DNA of 64,000 nt from Riptortus pedestris (Eukaryota > Arthropoda > Insecta > Hemiptera > Alydidae): contig CM032229.1 in the NCBI GenBank assembly GCA_019009955.1, positions 372,001 through 436,000 on the forward strand, in the 5' to 3' direction. This document shows, piece by piece, positions 17,820-29,200 of this stretch. How positions within the stretch are numbered: position 1 is the stretch's first letter; each line of letters begins with the position of its first letter. A program made the position numbers and the translations under genes. Under the pieces are notes generated by a model, which was not told the DNA's origin, ran no database searches, and saw only the letters and a program-made list of their open reading frames with translations.

Positions 17820-17945
17820 ACGCTGGACTATTTTATGAACACTAGATACCTTTTACAGCTCCAAGCTGGCAAGTATCTAATAGCCCCTTCCATTTCTATT
17901 TGTTACTGCCAATGTACGGTAAAATAGTAGTTCTTAATATAGTCC
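17820..17945. repeat. Inverted segment beside cuticle copy 2
   Basis: 17820-17845 reads 'cgctggactattttatgaac' as in copy 1 (2800-2825). 17895-17945 then carries the copy-1 intron region in the opposite orientation, ending 'cttaatatagtccagc'. The result is a fold-back around about 17870. It is either a real inversion or a chimeric join. Confidence 0.55.
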
Positions 17946-18068
17946 AGCTACTATAATCACAACCAATACCCCCCTAACCACTAATCAAAAACAACACCCT
18001 ACAACTCCTTCCCATTTCACACCCACCCCCACCACAACCCCCCCCCACCCCCACCCAACCCACCCCCC

Positions 18069-18069
<1 letters not shown>

Positions 18070-18149
<80 letters not shown>
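18070..18149. repeat. Homopolymer C tract (80 bases)
   Basis: An uninterrupted run of about 80 C, preceded by A-interrupted C-rich sequence from 18020. Open frames of poly-Gly across it are not genes. Confidence 0.95.
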
Positions 18150-18150
<1 letters not shown>

Positions 18151-18154
18151 AATT

Positions 18155-18380
18155 GGCCTTCCCAAGGGAATAGAAAGGATTGGATTAACCTATGCACGAA
18201 GTCAACTTGTCAAATTCATGGAAACAAAAATATCGTGAAACATGTTCTTTAATGTGCCATATTCGCCCATGATTTGAGAATGTCATCCACTTCTTAAGTG
18301 GCAGTAAAGTATCAAATAGCCCATATTGACAGTTCTCATATCCTTGATTTATATACAAAAGATTTTACTTTTTTATCGAG
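18155..18380 (-). promoter_or_regulatory. Duplicated 5' region of the cuticle gene
   Basis: Matches 2855-3080 nearly base for base, including the minus-strand TATATAAA at about 18347-18354. It is separated from cuticle copy 2 by the poly-C tract. It then fuses at 18380 to a second copy of sequence present at 17065-17160. Confidence 0.55.
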
Positions 18381-18689
18381 CATCTGGAAATTTCCTTTTA
18401 AATTGGGAAACCTTTGAATAAATAATGCCGCTCAAAAGGGCAATCCCTATGTATAACATCTCTTCTCTTCATAAAAACTGTAAGGGGGTCCCAAAATGTG
18501 AAGAAAATTTATTTAACTTATTTTGCTACTACTTCATGATTGGGTTGGACAGGGGTTGGGGGGGGGGGGGGAAAAATAAAATAAACTCCAAAATATTCTT
18601 AAATTAACAAATTTTTAATTTGTTTAATTTAAAAAAATAACTTTATAAAAATATTGTTTACCTTTAAAACGGACAAAGCACAAAACAAA

Positions 18690-19017
18690 CCGATTGGCCT
18701 TTCACCAACAGATTGCCAAGGGAAATTCCGGTGGCTAATGGATAGTCCCCCGGAAAAACCCTTCTCGGTCACTAGCCATGCTACGTAACTAGGGGTAAGG
18801 GACGCCAAAAAGCTCTCTGCAGGAGGGCTAAAAAAGAAAACAAACTTGCATCGAAGGGGCCAATAAAAAAATAAACTCTCCAGGGGCAATGAATCTATTG
18901 TTGGGGATCCTTGGAAAACCTCGTCTTGGCGCGGTTATCCATTCTCATCAGCCTGCCAGGTCCAAATATTATCACTGAAACCCTCAGGAGCTTGGGAAGA
19001 GTATGTTCCTCCTGCTA
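18690..19017 (-). pseudogene. RR-1 cuticular protein exon, truncated copy 3
   Basis: A noisy duplicate of copy 2: homologous blocks run from 18690 ('ccgattggcctttcacca') to 19017, where 'cctcctgctac' turns into poly-C. In copy 1 the same point continues to the YETGNG start, so the N-terminal third is lost. Many extra A, G and C bases in homopolymers destroy the frame. The flanking block 18378-18650 repeats 17070-17350. Low-quality sequence or a collapsed haplotype is likely. Confidence 0.7.
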
Positions 19018-19543
19018 CCCCCCCCCCCCCCCACCCCCCCCCCCCCCCACCCCCCCCCCCCCCCACCCCCCCCCCCCCCCACCCCCCCCCCCCCCCACCC
19101 CCCCCCCCCCCCCCCCCCCCCACCCCCCACCCCCCCCACCCCCCACCCCCCCCCCCCCCCACCCCCCCCCCCACCAACCCCCCCACCCCCCCACCCGACC
19201 AACCCCCCCCCCCCATCACCCCCCCCCCCCCCCCCCACCCTCCCACCCCCCCCCCCCCCCCCCCCACCCCCCCCCCCCCCACACCCCGCGCCCCCCCGCC
19301 CCCCCCCCCCCCCCCCCACCCCCCCCCACCACCGCCCCCCGCCCACAACCACACCCCCACCCCGCCCCCCCCCCGCCCCCCCCACGCCCCCACCCGCCGC
19401 CCCCCCGACCGCGCCCCCCGCCGCCACCCCCCCCCCCCCGCCCCCCCACCCCCACCCCCCCCCCCCCCCCCACACGCCCACCCCCCCCCACCCCCCCCCC
19501 CACACCACACCCCACCGCCCCCCCCCCCCCCCCCCCACCCCAA
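19017..19543. repeat. C-rich tract with 16-bp period, degenerating
   Basis: In the first 100 bases single A residues recur every 16 bases (19033, 19049, 19065, 19081, 19097) within C-runs. Later spacing is irregular and G appears. Long Pro-, Gly- and His-rich frames on both strands are products of composition and are not coding. Confidence 0.9.
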
Positions 19544-21060
19544 CATGTGCTTCTTATTAGGGGAGAAGTACAGAATAGATAGTGCTATGAGATCGTCAGT
19601 GTTTCATATTGCAGCATGTGGAAAAACTTTTCATTTTGTAGTGAAAAGCTGTACCGCATTAAATATTCTAGTTTTTGCCCGTTAATCGGTTGACTTTGTT
19701 TGTAGTCGTATGGGTGACAGAATGGGTAAATTACAAGCTGTTAGCAAAAGCTAAAACTATGCCCACAATTACCAAGTACCGAGTACCAAGTTCTCTAGGC
19801 TCAGGGTTGCATGCTAAATTTTATTTATTAGTGGATCACTGGGCTTTGAGGTTTGACTAATATCAATTGCTCAGTTTCCAATTGAGCACGGTGTGGTGAT
19901 TTATCAGCTACACGATGTCACCATATAGCTTGACCTCCCTTTCCATGTGACGGTGGTTAAACACATATTCCCATTCTGTGCACAAACTTCCTGATGAAAT
20001 TGTCCATCATTAGTCATTAGTAATTCAGATAAACACTCGCTGTTTTCTTGTGTGAGAACTTTTTAAGAGGTACAATCCTTATCTGGTAAATTCAAGTCAC
20101 TTCCAGTTTAAAATAAATAAAGGCGTTAGGATCCTTGTCATATACCTCTATTCACGTGTGAACTGAGATAAGTTTGATGATTCTTCGAAAAAAAATAATT
20201 CAAATATGTTCTTGTCCTCAGGAGTATAGATAATGGGATTTTGTTTGGCTATAGTTAAGTCATACGAAGTCCGAATGTAGTTTTTGCTGAGTTTCGGGAT
20301 AGAGATGGTTTTGCTGAACCCTGCCAGTCCCTGGATCTACTTCAACAAGAAGGCACACAGAGTGATTAACAGTTGGATTTTGAAGATCGCGATGGAATAC
20401 CGAATGAGTGAAAGGCATCTTAACCAAATCCCAATCAAGAACCTGGAAAATATACTCAGAGAGTGTCAAGTTCATCATGTACTTGAAATATATTCTGGAA
20501 AAGTTTATTATCACTCCCGGCTAAAGATGAGGCGGCTATCAAACAGGTTGGCAAGGAGCTTGGATCATTCACGGAACTTGTATAAAAGCCCCAACAAACG
20601 TTACGAACAGCAATTCAAGATGGACCTTTCCCCCAAAAATTTGAAATGAGAGTGAAAGAGAAAATGGAAAGATTGGCGATTCGTTGGTTGGAGCAACCTT
20701 CGACAGATCTGGCTACTGTTTATCTGCTTGTGATGTTGACATAATTATCAACCAAGTTGGCAACTTTGACAACCCTTCTCATAAGTGATGTGTTTGTGCA
20801 GTGTTGATCTAGTGTGTGAAATCTGTGTCTGGTTTAAGGGAAATTCTAATGTTATAACGATCTCATAAACTCAAAATTAAGTAGATTTAATTTTAACGGA
20901 ACAAACTTTCTTTGATAAAAGTATTGACGACACGATTCTTGTCTCAAATTCATTAAATATATAGATAGTCCGGAAAGACAAACAATTAATGAAATATATC
21001 TGAATATATTATATTAATTTTATTGAAAACAATTTACTAAAGCTAGTACTGTAAATTGGA
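19544..21060. other. Unassigned region with two overlapping ORFs
   Basis: The plus-strand frame 20284-20649 (121 codons) and a minus-strand frame 20260-20514 overlap. Neither shows a known motif, and flanks lack splice or promoter evidence. Sequence before 20200 is unique-looking. It may be a decayed element. Confidence 0.35.
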
Positions 21061-22090
21061 ATGAATCAGAATCAGTTTAATTTGTCACTTAAATTTTAGT
21101 AGTCCAAGAACAAAAGAAGTGGGGGAGGGGTCAACAGAACGTATTTGCATATATGTCACAAAGTAAAAGTTCAATGAAAACAATATTTGGTATTTAATGA
21201 AGTGGTTCATTATATAACAGCTTATTGTTAATATGACATGAGTAGAAGTGGGGTTTTGCTGAATGCTCAAAACTAAAAAATGGAAATATTCAGGAAAGAG
21301 TATAATTGTATATAACAATATTTATAGTGAATTTAATTTGCAATATGATTGGTTCTATACAATTATTCGATCCGACGTTAAGTATCAGAGATATTTCGAA
21401 TTTTCGAAATTCCTCTCCTCTAAAGTCCCCCTCCCCCTGGTCCGATTTCAGCCGTTAATGAACTTGATCTTTCTTTTTACAGAAAACGATTAAATATCGA
21501 GTTTGGCAACGATTAAACAATAATTGCGACTGCGATAACAGAGAAATACTCGTATATATAGTTTTGAACGGACTTCATTTTCGTCATCTCCAGGGTAGAA
21601 TCGATGGGCATTGAAAAATTTTGAAAATCGCGTCATGAGTACGACCTCAATAGCTAATTTTCCTTAAGGGAAATCTGCTAAAAGGACCGTTCAACTTGTG
21701 CACGCCTATACTTGTCGTAGTGTAATCATGTTGAAAACTAGTTTTTCTAAAAATGTTCTCCTGTACATGTTTTCTATATCTGGAATATTACCCAGATATT
21801 TGCATTTCTTTGTTTCAGTCAGCCGCGAAGTCCCCTTTTTAGTTACCTCACATTAACACTAATCCAATATATTATTCCAAGCTTTTATAACAATTGTTGT
21901 TACAAGGGACCTTTATTATGTGTTATATGACGTCATCAATTATGATTTTACGATGTTGGGTTGAATATTTTTATTTGATGTATATGATAGTCGATATTTA
22001 ATGGCTCCATTTAACACTAAAGATCATGTTCGTTAATGGCTGAAATCGGGGGGGGGGGGATTCAAACCCCAATATGCACCCCCAATTATG
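21060..22090. repeat. Family X copies in both orientations
   Basis: 21090-21690 is X in reverse, ending with the palindrome-type terminus 'ttttccttaagggaaatctgct' at 21659-21680. 21760-22080 carries distal X blocks in the forward direction and ends in a G-run. No coding content is supported. Confidence 0.65.
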
Positions 22091-23319
22091 AGTCGGATGT
22101 TGTTAACCTACCTTGGTAAACAATCGATGCTCTGCAATTGTTGCCCCATGTTTTCCCTTGTAAGCCATATATTAAAATAGTTATTCCTACTTTCTGGTTT
22201 TCAGCCTTTGGTAAAGCCCCGGTTCCATACATGAGGTTATTGCTTAGAAATGGATAACATATGGAGTTATGAGATGAACAGTGTGTGCTGAACATTACGC
22301 AGCTCCTACAGTGATGGGTTTTTTTGTTTAATGTTTCCAAATTCGCTTCATTTAAAACTAATGATCACGTTTATTATTGAGCAAAATGAGACAAGGGCCA
22401 GAGAGGTTTGGAGGAGGCGAGAACGTGAACTCCTCGCGTGTATATTGTGTGAGTTCTTGTATAATTTCGTTCCGCTGATACAGTTTATTCTTTATTATAT
22501 CCCAAACTTTTCTCAGTAGGAATTTTTCTTCTATTAAAGCTTCATTTATCTGTCGTACTTTTTATTATAATACTTAATTTTCCCCAAAGAATCTGGTTCA
22601 ACGTTGCCATTTATAAATACCTGTCCTCCAAACCCTTTTCCCGATTTTACTTCAAATTTCTGTTTAGTATTGTTTTCTGTTTAATTATATATTTTACTAG
22701 ATTTTGGTTCCATATGTACTTTTCACTGACTTTGCTTCTTGTTTGTTTATTATTTTATCCTTCCTTCTATTCTATCCGATACCAACTGTAGGCAAGGGAT
22801 CAGACAGTTCAACTCATTGCCCTCAAGTCATATCAGATTTGCTTTGCTTGGTCCTAAGCCACTGGAAGGTTAACTTCCATCATAAGCCTTCTTGTCCTCT
22901 TGCTATCATTCATGCATTCTTAAAGGTCGGTTACACACGGGCTGCGTAAACTAAGCAGACTTCCCACCACCTAGTAAAACACACTTACGATCATCTTACA
23001 ATATATTCCTATTTCTATGTAAAAAACAGATTGACAGACTTTGATAAATTGGCGACCAGATTTTTGTCTCAAAAGTTTTTGAATTCTGTTCATTGTTTTG
23101 TGAAATTCAAATGTTACATCCGATTGTGAATAAAGTTTTCAAGCCTCAGTATAACGATATTATATTTCAAAAGACGATTTCCTTATTGTTAAAAGTGGTG
23201 TTCCCCCGATGGTATATCTACTGTTGATTTAGTACTTACTCTAAATTTTTCCAATCCATCAGCACTGCCTAGTAATTAAGAGGTCCGATTAACATGAGTA
23301 GGTCTATACATATTCGCAG
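22091..23319. other. Unassigned AT-rich spacer with one family X end
   Basis: The only recognised feature is an X end at 22936-22970 ('gggctgcgtaaactaagcag'). Short frames (22086-22340, 22704-22949) have no family resemblance. Confidence 0.4.
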
Positions 23320-23790
23320 TAATTTTAGCAGATTTCCCTCGAGGGAAGATATCTTCAAATGTCCATCGATAAGACCCAATCGTGGTCGCTATTTTTATTG
23401 ATCGTTTTATGTAAAAAGAAAGATCAAATTCTTTAACAGATGAAATCGGACCAGGGGGAGGGGAGAATTTTGAAAATTCGAAATATCTCGTTACTATAAG
23501 TCGTATTGAAAATGTGTTCAGGATAAATCTTATTGAAAATTAAATGCACTATAAATATTGTTATATACATTTATTCTCTATTTTGAATATTAACCGAGAT
23601 ATTTGAATCTTCCAGTTTTCAGCCTTCAGCAAACCCCCACTTCTACTCAAGTTACATAAACAATACTCTGTTATGTAATAAACCACATTATTCGAAGCTT
23701 AAATAACATAAATGGTTTTGAAGAGGCCTTTATTATACGAGATAAATGCAAATGTGCTATCGTGACCCCCCCCCCCCCCCACAGTGTTGG
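23320..23790 (+). repeat. Family X repeat
   Basis: Begins 'tttagcagatttccctcgag' at 23326, continues with the 'atgtccatcgataag' block but skips the (TA)n core, then follows the normal distal order to a C-run at 23768-23780. Confidence 0.7.
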
Positions 23791-24374
23791 TTTCATTTGA
23801 TGAAAAAGTGGCCGTGAGAAGTCTGGACTTTGTATTGAATGTAAACCTTATTGCTGTCTTCACCAATTTAAATATGAAATTTCATTTTTTTTAGTTACGA
23901 CCAATACATTACGCCACAAGTTAACCGACTAAAGAAATAATCAGAAATAATAATTATGAGTAACAGAGTTTCCATTGGAAGATATTCCTTAACACATTTT
24001 CATAAGAAGCAAAGCAATTTCAGTTTCTTGCTCAATTCTTCTATATAACCAAACCAGCTTAGGCTATTGTCTACAGTCAATCAACTTTATCAGGGTGACT
24101 GGCAAAATGTCTGGATTATTCATTGATATCACTCCAGAAGAATGGGAGCAATGTTTGCTGAATTGTGAAATATTTGTTTTCAAACGACCACAAATAAGAT
24201 ATTTGAACATTAACCAATCAAATAATGCTTTCCTTCATTCAGTTGGAACTAGTCATAGAACTAATTGTTTGTTGTTTTGAAATAGTTATATTTCAAAATA
24301 TTATATGCCCAATTTATACTTTTAGTTTAAGTAAAACGAAAACAACGTTAATTGTAATTTATTGTAATTTAAAT

Positions 24375-24607
24375 AAATATTATTATCATTTATTTACTCC
24401 CATTACATGCTACTATGGCTAATTGGGACGGGCTATCTACAGGATACTACCCTTTTCTAGCCAGGGTGAGTCTTTGGATTTTATTTAATGAGTTCGTCAC
24501 AAAATAAACTCCTATTGCCCAGGCGGGAATCGAACTCGCCACTCTAGGTTTACCATATGAGATTATGACCATCGCCTTAACACACTTGGCTAACCTGAGC
24601 CTCCATA
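24375..24607 (-). mobile_element. tRNA-Ser-like SINE (copy 2, best preserved)
   Basis: Reverse complement shows a tRNA-like head with 'gttagccaagtgtg' as A-box region, 'ttaaggcgatgg' as in tRNA-Ser, and a good B box (gagttcgattcccgcc). A body follows with 'gtgacgaactcattaaataa' and 'gtagatagcccgtcccaatt', then an AT-rich tail. It is a Pol III-type retroposon, not a functional tRNA, because the acceptor stem is not closed. Confidence 0.8.
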
Positions 24608-25153
24608 AATAAATTATATGATGTTAAATATGATATTATTAAAACTATTTGATTTTTAAAGGTATAGCACTTTTAGTAATAGTTTTTATGCATGACTTGT
24701 GACGAACATTTCCAACTTTTAGACCAAAATCTTTATTTATTGTATTTTTTATTGTTTATACCTATGAATATGACAGTATGAATTGCTGAAAGCTCTAAGT
24801 CAATATAACGCGAGGAGAAACATAGTTTGTTTTTAATAATCCTAAAGCAAAAACTTCCATGCTCCTTATTATAGCTTGTTAAGTAGTATTTCATGATCTA
24901 CTTAGTCATAAGCCTTTGTTAAAATCTATCATTCCAGGGAATCAATTGTACTCTTCATAAAATCATATTTTGCCGAACCACAGCCTCATGAGTGACAGGG
25001 AACATCAGGAAAATAGCCATTCAAGGCCTGCACATAAATTATTAATTCTCCATATCTTAAATGTGTAATTCACTTTGCGGATGTGTTTTATTGTAAATGA
25101 GCAAGCAGACATTTTTTTCATTTTGATTTACTATTATTTATCTTTGTTTTCAG

Positions 25154-26266
25154 ACACTGTTCTTGGAGTTGAATTGAAGAGATCGTCAGAGGTGTCCTCG
25201 ACGTGCAACAGCGACCTATCAGCCTGCTTCAACGATAGCACGGCCTTCAGCGAGTATTACAGCGACAACAACAAGAAGCTAGGGTCTAGTGAGGTGCCGA
25301 TGACCGGCCCAGGAAGGAGAGGGAGAGGTAGATCGGGCAAAGGGAGGAAGAGGAACTATTCCCGAAGGAGATCGGGCAGAAGGAAGACCCACAGGCACAG
25401 CACCAGGGTGCTCACTGTCAAGCCTCCACTCATACTACTGCCGCCCTTCGAAACCCTCCCAGATCACAGCAACAGGCTGGACCCTTTCATTATAAACTTG
25501 ATATCCGATGACAACGCTACAGTAGCTCCAACTCTAATCGTTCCTACTACTGAAATATCAAGACCGACGACAAGGAGAACACCGAGAACTAGAACCGTTC
25601 CTCCTCCGAACCAATGGTTGCTCCCACCTCTACTAGAAAGCCCCAACAACGATATAGGCATGGTCCAGATAGACACAGCCAAGGACTCGCGCGCTCAGCA
25701 TGGCTACTCGACGACCGTCCTCTATGAAAGCACAAGCCCGGTACAGAACGGCACGTCTTCAGTAAACCCTTTCGAAAGCTTGGAAAAAGAGTACAACGAA
25801 ATAATAAAAATCACGGGAGGGAACATCTTGGAGCTGGTCGTGTCGAATGAGACCAACTCGGAAGATTACTCATCGTCAAGTTACAGCAGTAGTGATAATG
25901 CCGGATACGGACGGAGTTCGACGCCGAAATACAACACGTCCGAAGGAGAAAACAACTTGGACAGCATTGAAGAGGAAAGGTCGGAGCAGAAGTCGGTAAA
26001 CAGTTTTAACTCTGCTAGAAATGCATTCAGCGTCCCAAACAACACACTTCTTGCTCCTGACGTAGCTTCTCTCGGAATGAAGATCGTCACATCGAAGAAA
26101 GGCCTACAAATGGTGAAAGAGTTTACCATCACCAACAAGACGAGATCACGATCCGACAAGAGAAGGCATAGGAACAATCGCCGCAACAAAGCAAATCTCA
26201 ACTTGGAAACTGCAGAAACTGGAGACTTCAGGAACCACGCCTACGAAAACCAGATACTTAGTTTAG
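25154..26266 (+). CDS. CBM14 protein, exon A: Ser/Thr/Arg-rich body
   Basis: About 370 codons, open throughout and GC-richer than the flanks. Acceptor 'tttgttttcag' leaves phase 1, and donor 'ttag|gtttgt' leaves phase 1. Early residues include VLGVELKRSSEVSSTCNSD. A strongly basic block with RGRGRSGKGRKR and RRRSGRRKTHRH follows, a possible processing or polyanion-binding site. There are Pro/Thr-rich linkers, a Ser-rich acidic stretch, and a second basic cluster (RSRSDKRRHRNNRRNK) near the end. No transmembrane segment is seen. Confidence 0.87.
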
Positions 26267-29200
26267 GTTTGTATAACTTTTTTTATTTTTTTTTATTTCT
26301 AGAAACATCCCAAGCTACTTATATCCGAAGCAACTTCTTAGCATCCTCTCTAAGATTCCTGTAAGCCATCTTCTAAATACCCACTAGTAGAACCTAATCT
26401 AGGGTTCATGATCAAGGCAATAATTCTCCCATTGTTGTTATTCCCCCTTAAGTTCATTACGTTCCCCCATTAACGCACTTCAACAAGTTGTATAAAGGAA
26501 TTTATTATGAATTATGGCCAAGATATTATTGGCCTATAAAGTTCATTATTATTTACTTGGCCACAGTGCAAAGGAGAGAGTGTAAATCGGATGCTAAAAT
26601 ACAGTCTGAAATTTATAGACAAGCATTATTTTCACAAATACAGTTTTTTCTCATGCCCGTTATGTTTTCTTTTTTTAATAAAATAATTTAATAGTTTATG
26701 CTCTAATAATTTAATTGAAAAGTTAACCTTGTAAAGTCTGCAGGTACAGATAGTAGTTCTCCTCCTGCTGAACTTCGGCAAGATCATTCTCAGATTGTGT
26801 TCAGGTTATGTTGTTGCATTTCCTTCTCGACTGAAGGGCATTCCACTATTCTCCTGTATCGTGTCGTCTCAGATCAAATATTTAAGACATGTTTTTGTTT
26901 AGTGGTGAATACAACAACTATATAAGCTCTTACACTCAACTAAATCAATTTCTGTTTCAAAATCGTGAATGCTCCATTCCCTATCTATTGTATATACAAT
27001 TCGAGAAATTTTGGACGTTACCTCATTTTTCTGCGTCGTCATTTTGCTTTTTCAAATATTTAATCTGCAGCCTCATGTGTTTAACTGTTTAAATTTAATT
27101 ATTTAACTTAGAAATAATGTTGTTCAAGCTAATATAAAGTACGGAATCGTTTCTGAATATTCAGAATAGACATATCCGTTAAAAGTCTTTTTGTTATTAG
27201 TTTATTTATTTATTCTAATAAATGTGGTAACTTTAAAAAAAAAATCTTAAAACGCGAAGGGGCTCAGGTTATCCATGTTAGTTAAGGTTAGGTCATATTG
27301 TCACATGGTAAACCTGTAGTGGCCAGTTCGATCTGCCAGGACAATAGGAGTATACTTAGTGACGAACTCATTAAATAAAATTCTTAGCCCTACCCGGCTA
27401 AAAAAGCCTGGAAAACTGTAGATAGCCCGTCCAACTTAACCGAAGTGAGACAAAATGGACATTAATAAATAACATATACATAACATAAAATGTGAATATC
27501 TCTGAAATCGATTGGGCTGGTGCAATATATTAAGATTAGTATTGCAAATAAGACAAAAATCGGTTCCCGAAGATTGTGGAAGTTGGCATCCTTTTATACA
27601 GTTTCAGAGGCCCATCGTTAACACAGTATTTGTCCCGCTAAAATCCTGAAAACAACGTTCACGCGATGATTCGGGCTTTCATCCTTCTTTTGTTATATGT
27701 ACTTATGTCAAGCAGCATTTCATCTCAACTTTGTTCTAGTGTAGCATACGCCTAGCTGACGATATCCATACATCGAATTGAGCCAATCTCAAACGCTTTA
27801 GCAAAGTTGACATGGAAGGTGTCGAACAACCTTCCAAAAATTGGAATGATGAAGGATGAAACCAACGTTCTAACAAACGCCGTAGAACCAATACTCTTGA
27901 CAGAAAAATTAGTTTTAGTGAAACAAATTAAAACTGTCTTTATATTTCCAGAAGATACATCGAAGGAAGGGAGCAGAACTTTGCAAGGTCCACATAAGCC
28001 CTTCCTCATTTGTAACGGGAACGAAGGATATGTTGCAGACCCAGCATCTGGTTGCCAGGTAACCACTCAGACTCCATTACATTTGCAGTGGAAATTTGAT
28101 ATTAATATAGTCAGCCTGCCTTAGCTCCCTAAAATATACAAAGATTGTAGGCTTTTTCTCCCATTTCTATGATCTTTCCTCAATGTAATATTTGATCAGC
28201 AACTAGTGTATCAGGCTCGACTCTCATCAGTTATAATGAGCTAACAATAAACCATGAAACACACAAAAAATTGGCTTTAAAAGGTACAGCACTTTTATTA
28301 ATAGTTTTTATGCAAGGCTTTGAAATATTTTTAACTTTCAGACTAAGATTCTTATTTATTGTATTTTTAATTGTTTGTAAACATTGAATGTGATTTGGCG
28401 GGCAGAATAAAGGGAACGTTCGCTAAGGAAAAAAACAATGTCATCCAATATATACAGAGGGTAGTTTTCTTCCTTTCAGGTCAATTTTCTTTGTTCCATC
28501 TAATGTTTCAATTTAGATCTTTACTGAAAATGACAGAAATGGATAATTCCAACATACAATGATTATTAAGGAAGCCGAAATAGGTCACCTTGTCGGTGGA
28601 GGAGAGGAGGTGGAGACAGACTGCCGCCCGAATACAACTGTTGGACATAAACATGATATCTCTTTAAGGGATCTTGCTTATTCTTTATATTAGCACTTCT
28701 TCTGTATGCAAAAAAATAATAAAACTATATTCTATTCCACTTGAAGTGCTCTCAAATCGATAAAAAAAACAGTTTAATAGGGAGGGGAAGAGACTTTTAT
28801 TTATGGATAAATTTAAACTGAAATTTAATTCAGTTTGCTAAAACATTGCATAAAAATAATGAAGTTCACCTCAGTCTAGGGGGAGACTCCAGGTTCTCTC
28901 GAAGTAATGGTACGTCCAAGAGGTAGAAGTAAAGTAGCATATGCTGGCATATATTCCTGTCTATGTGCGGGCGCTCCTTGGCTCTTTATATCATTGTGTG
29001 TGTGAATGAGTGAGCCCTGAAATTTGAAGAATAGTATTTTAGTAGATTTCCCTTGAGGGAAATCTGCTATTGAAGTCATACTCATAACGCGATTTTCGAA
29101 ACTTTCCTCAAATGTTCATTGATCCTACCTAGTAGATGACGAAAATAAGGTCGGTTCCAAATCACACACACACACACACACACACGTGCGCGCGCACGCA

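Noticed and set aside
18911..19582. Long Pro/His/Thr-rich and Gly-rich open frames on both strands
   Set aside because: They lie wholly in the C-rich tract; any frame of (C)nA lacks stops. No start context, splice sites or family similarity.
20260..20649. Candidate gene from overlapping ORFs on both strands
   Set aside because: No known domain, no splice or promoter support; kept only as an unassigned region.
24500..24600. tRNA gene at the good B box
   Set aside because: No closed acceptor stem or anticodon arm; the sequence continues into a SINE body shared by other copies.
26267..26361. Alternative last exon after a 35-base intron, 'ttatttctag' acceptor at 26301
   Set aside because: Phase fits (Glu-Thr-Ser...), but 35 bases is too short for a normal insect intron, and the exon at 27952 completes a real CBM14 domain.
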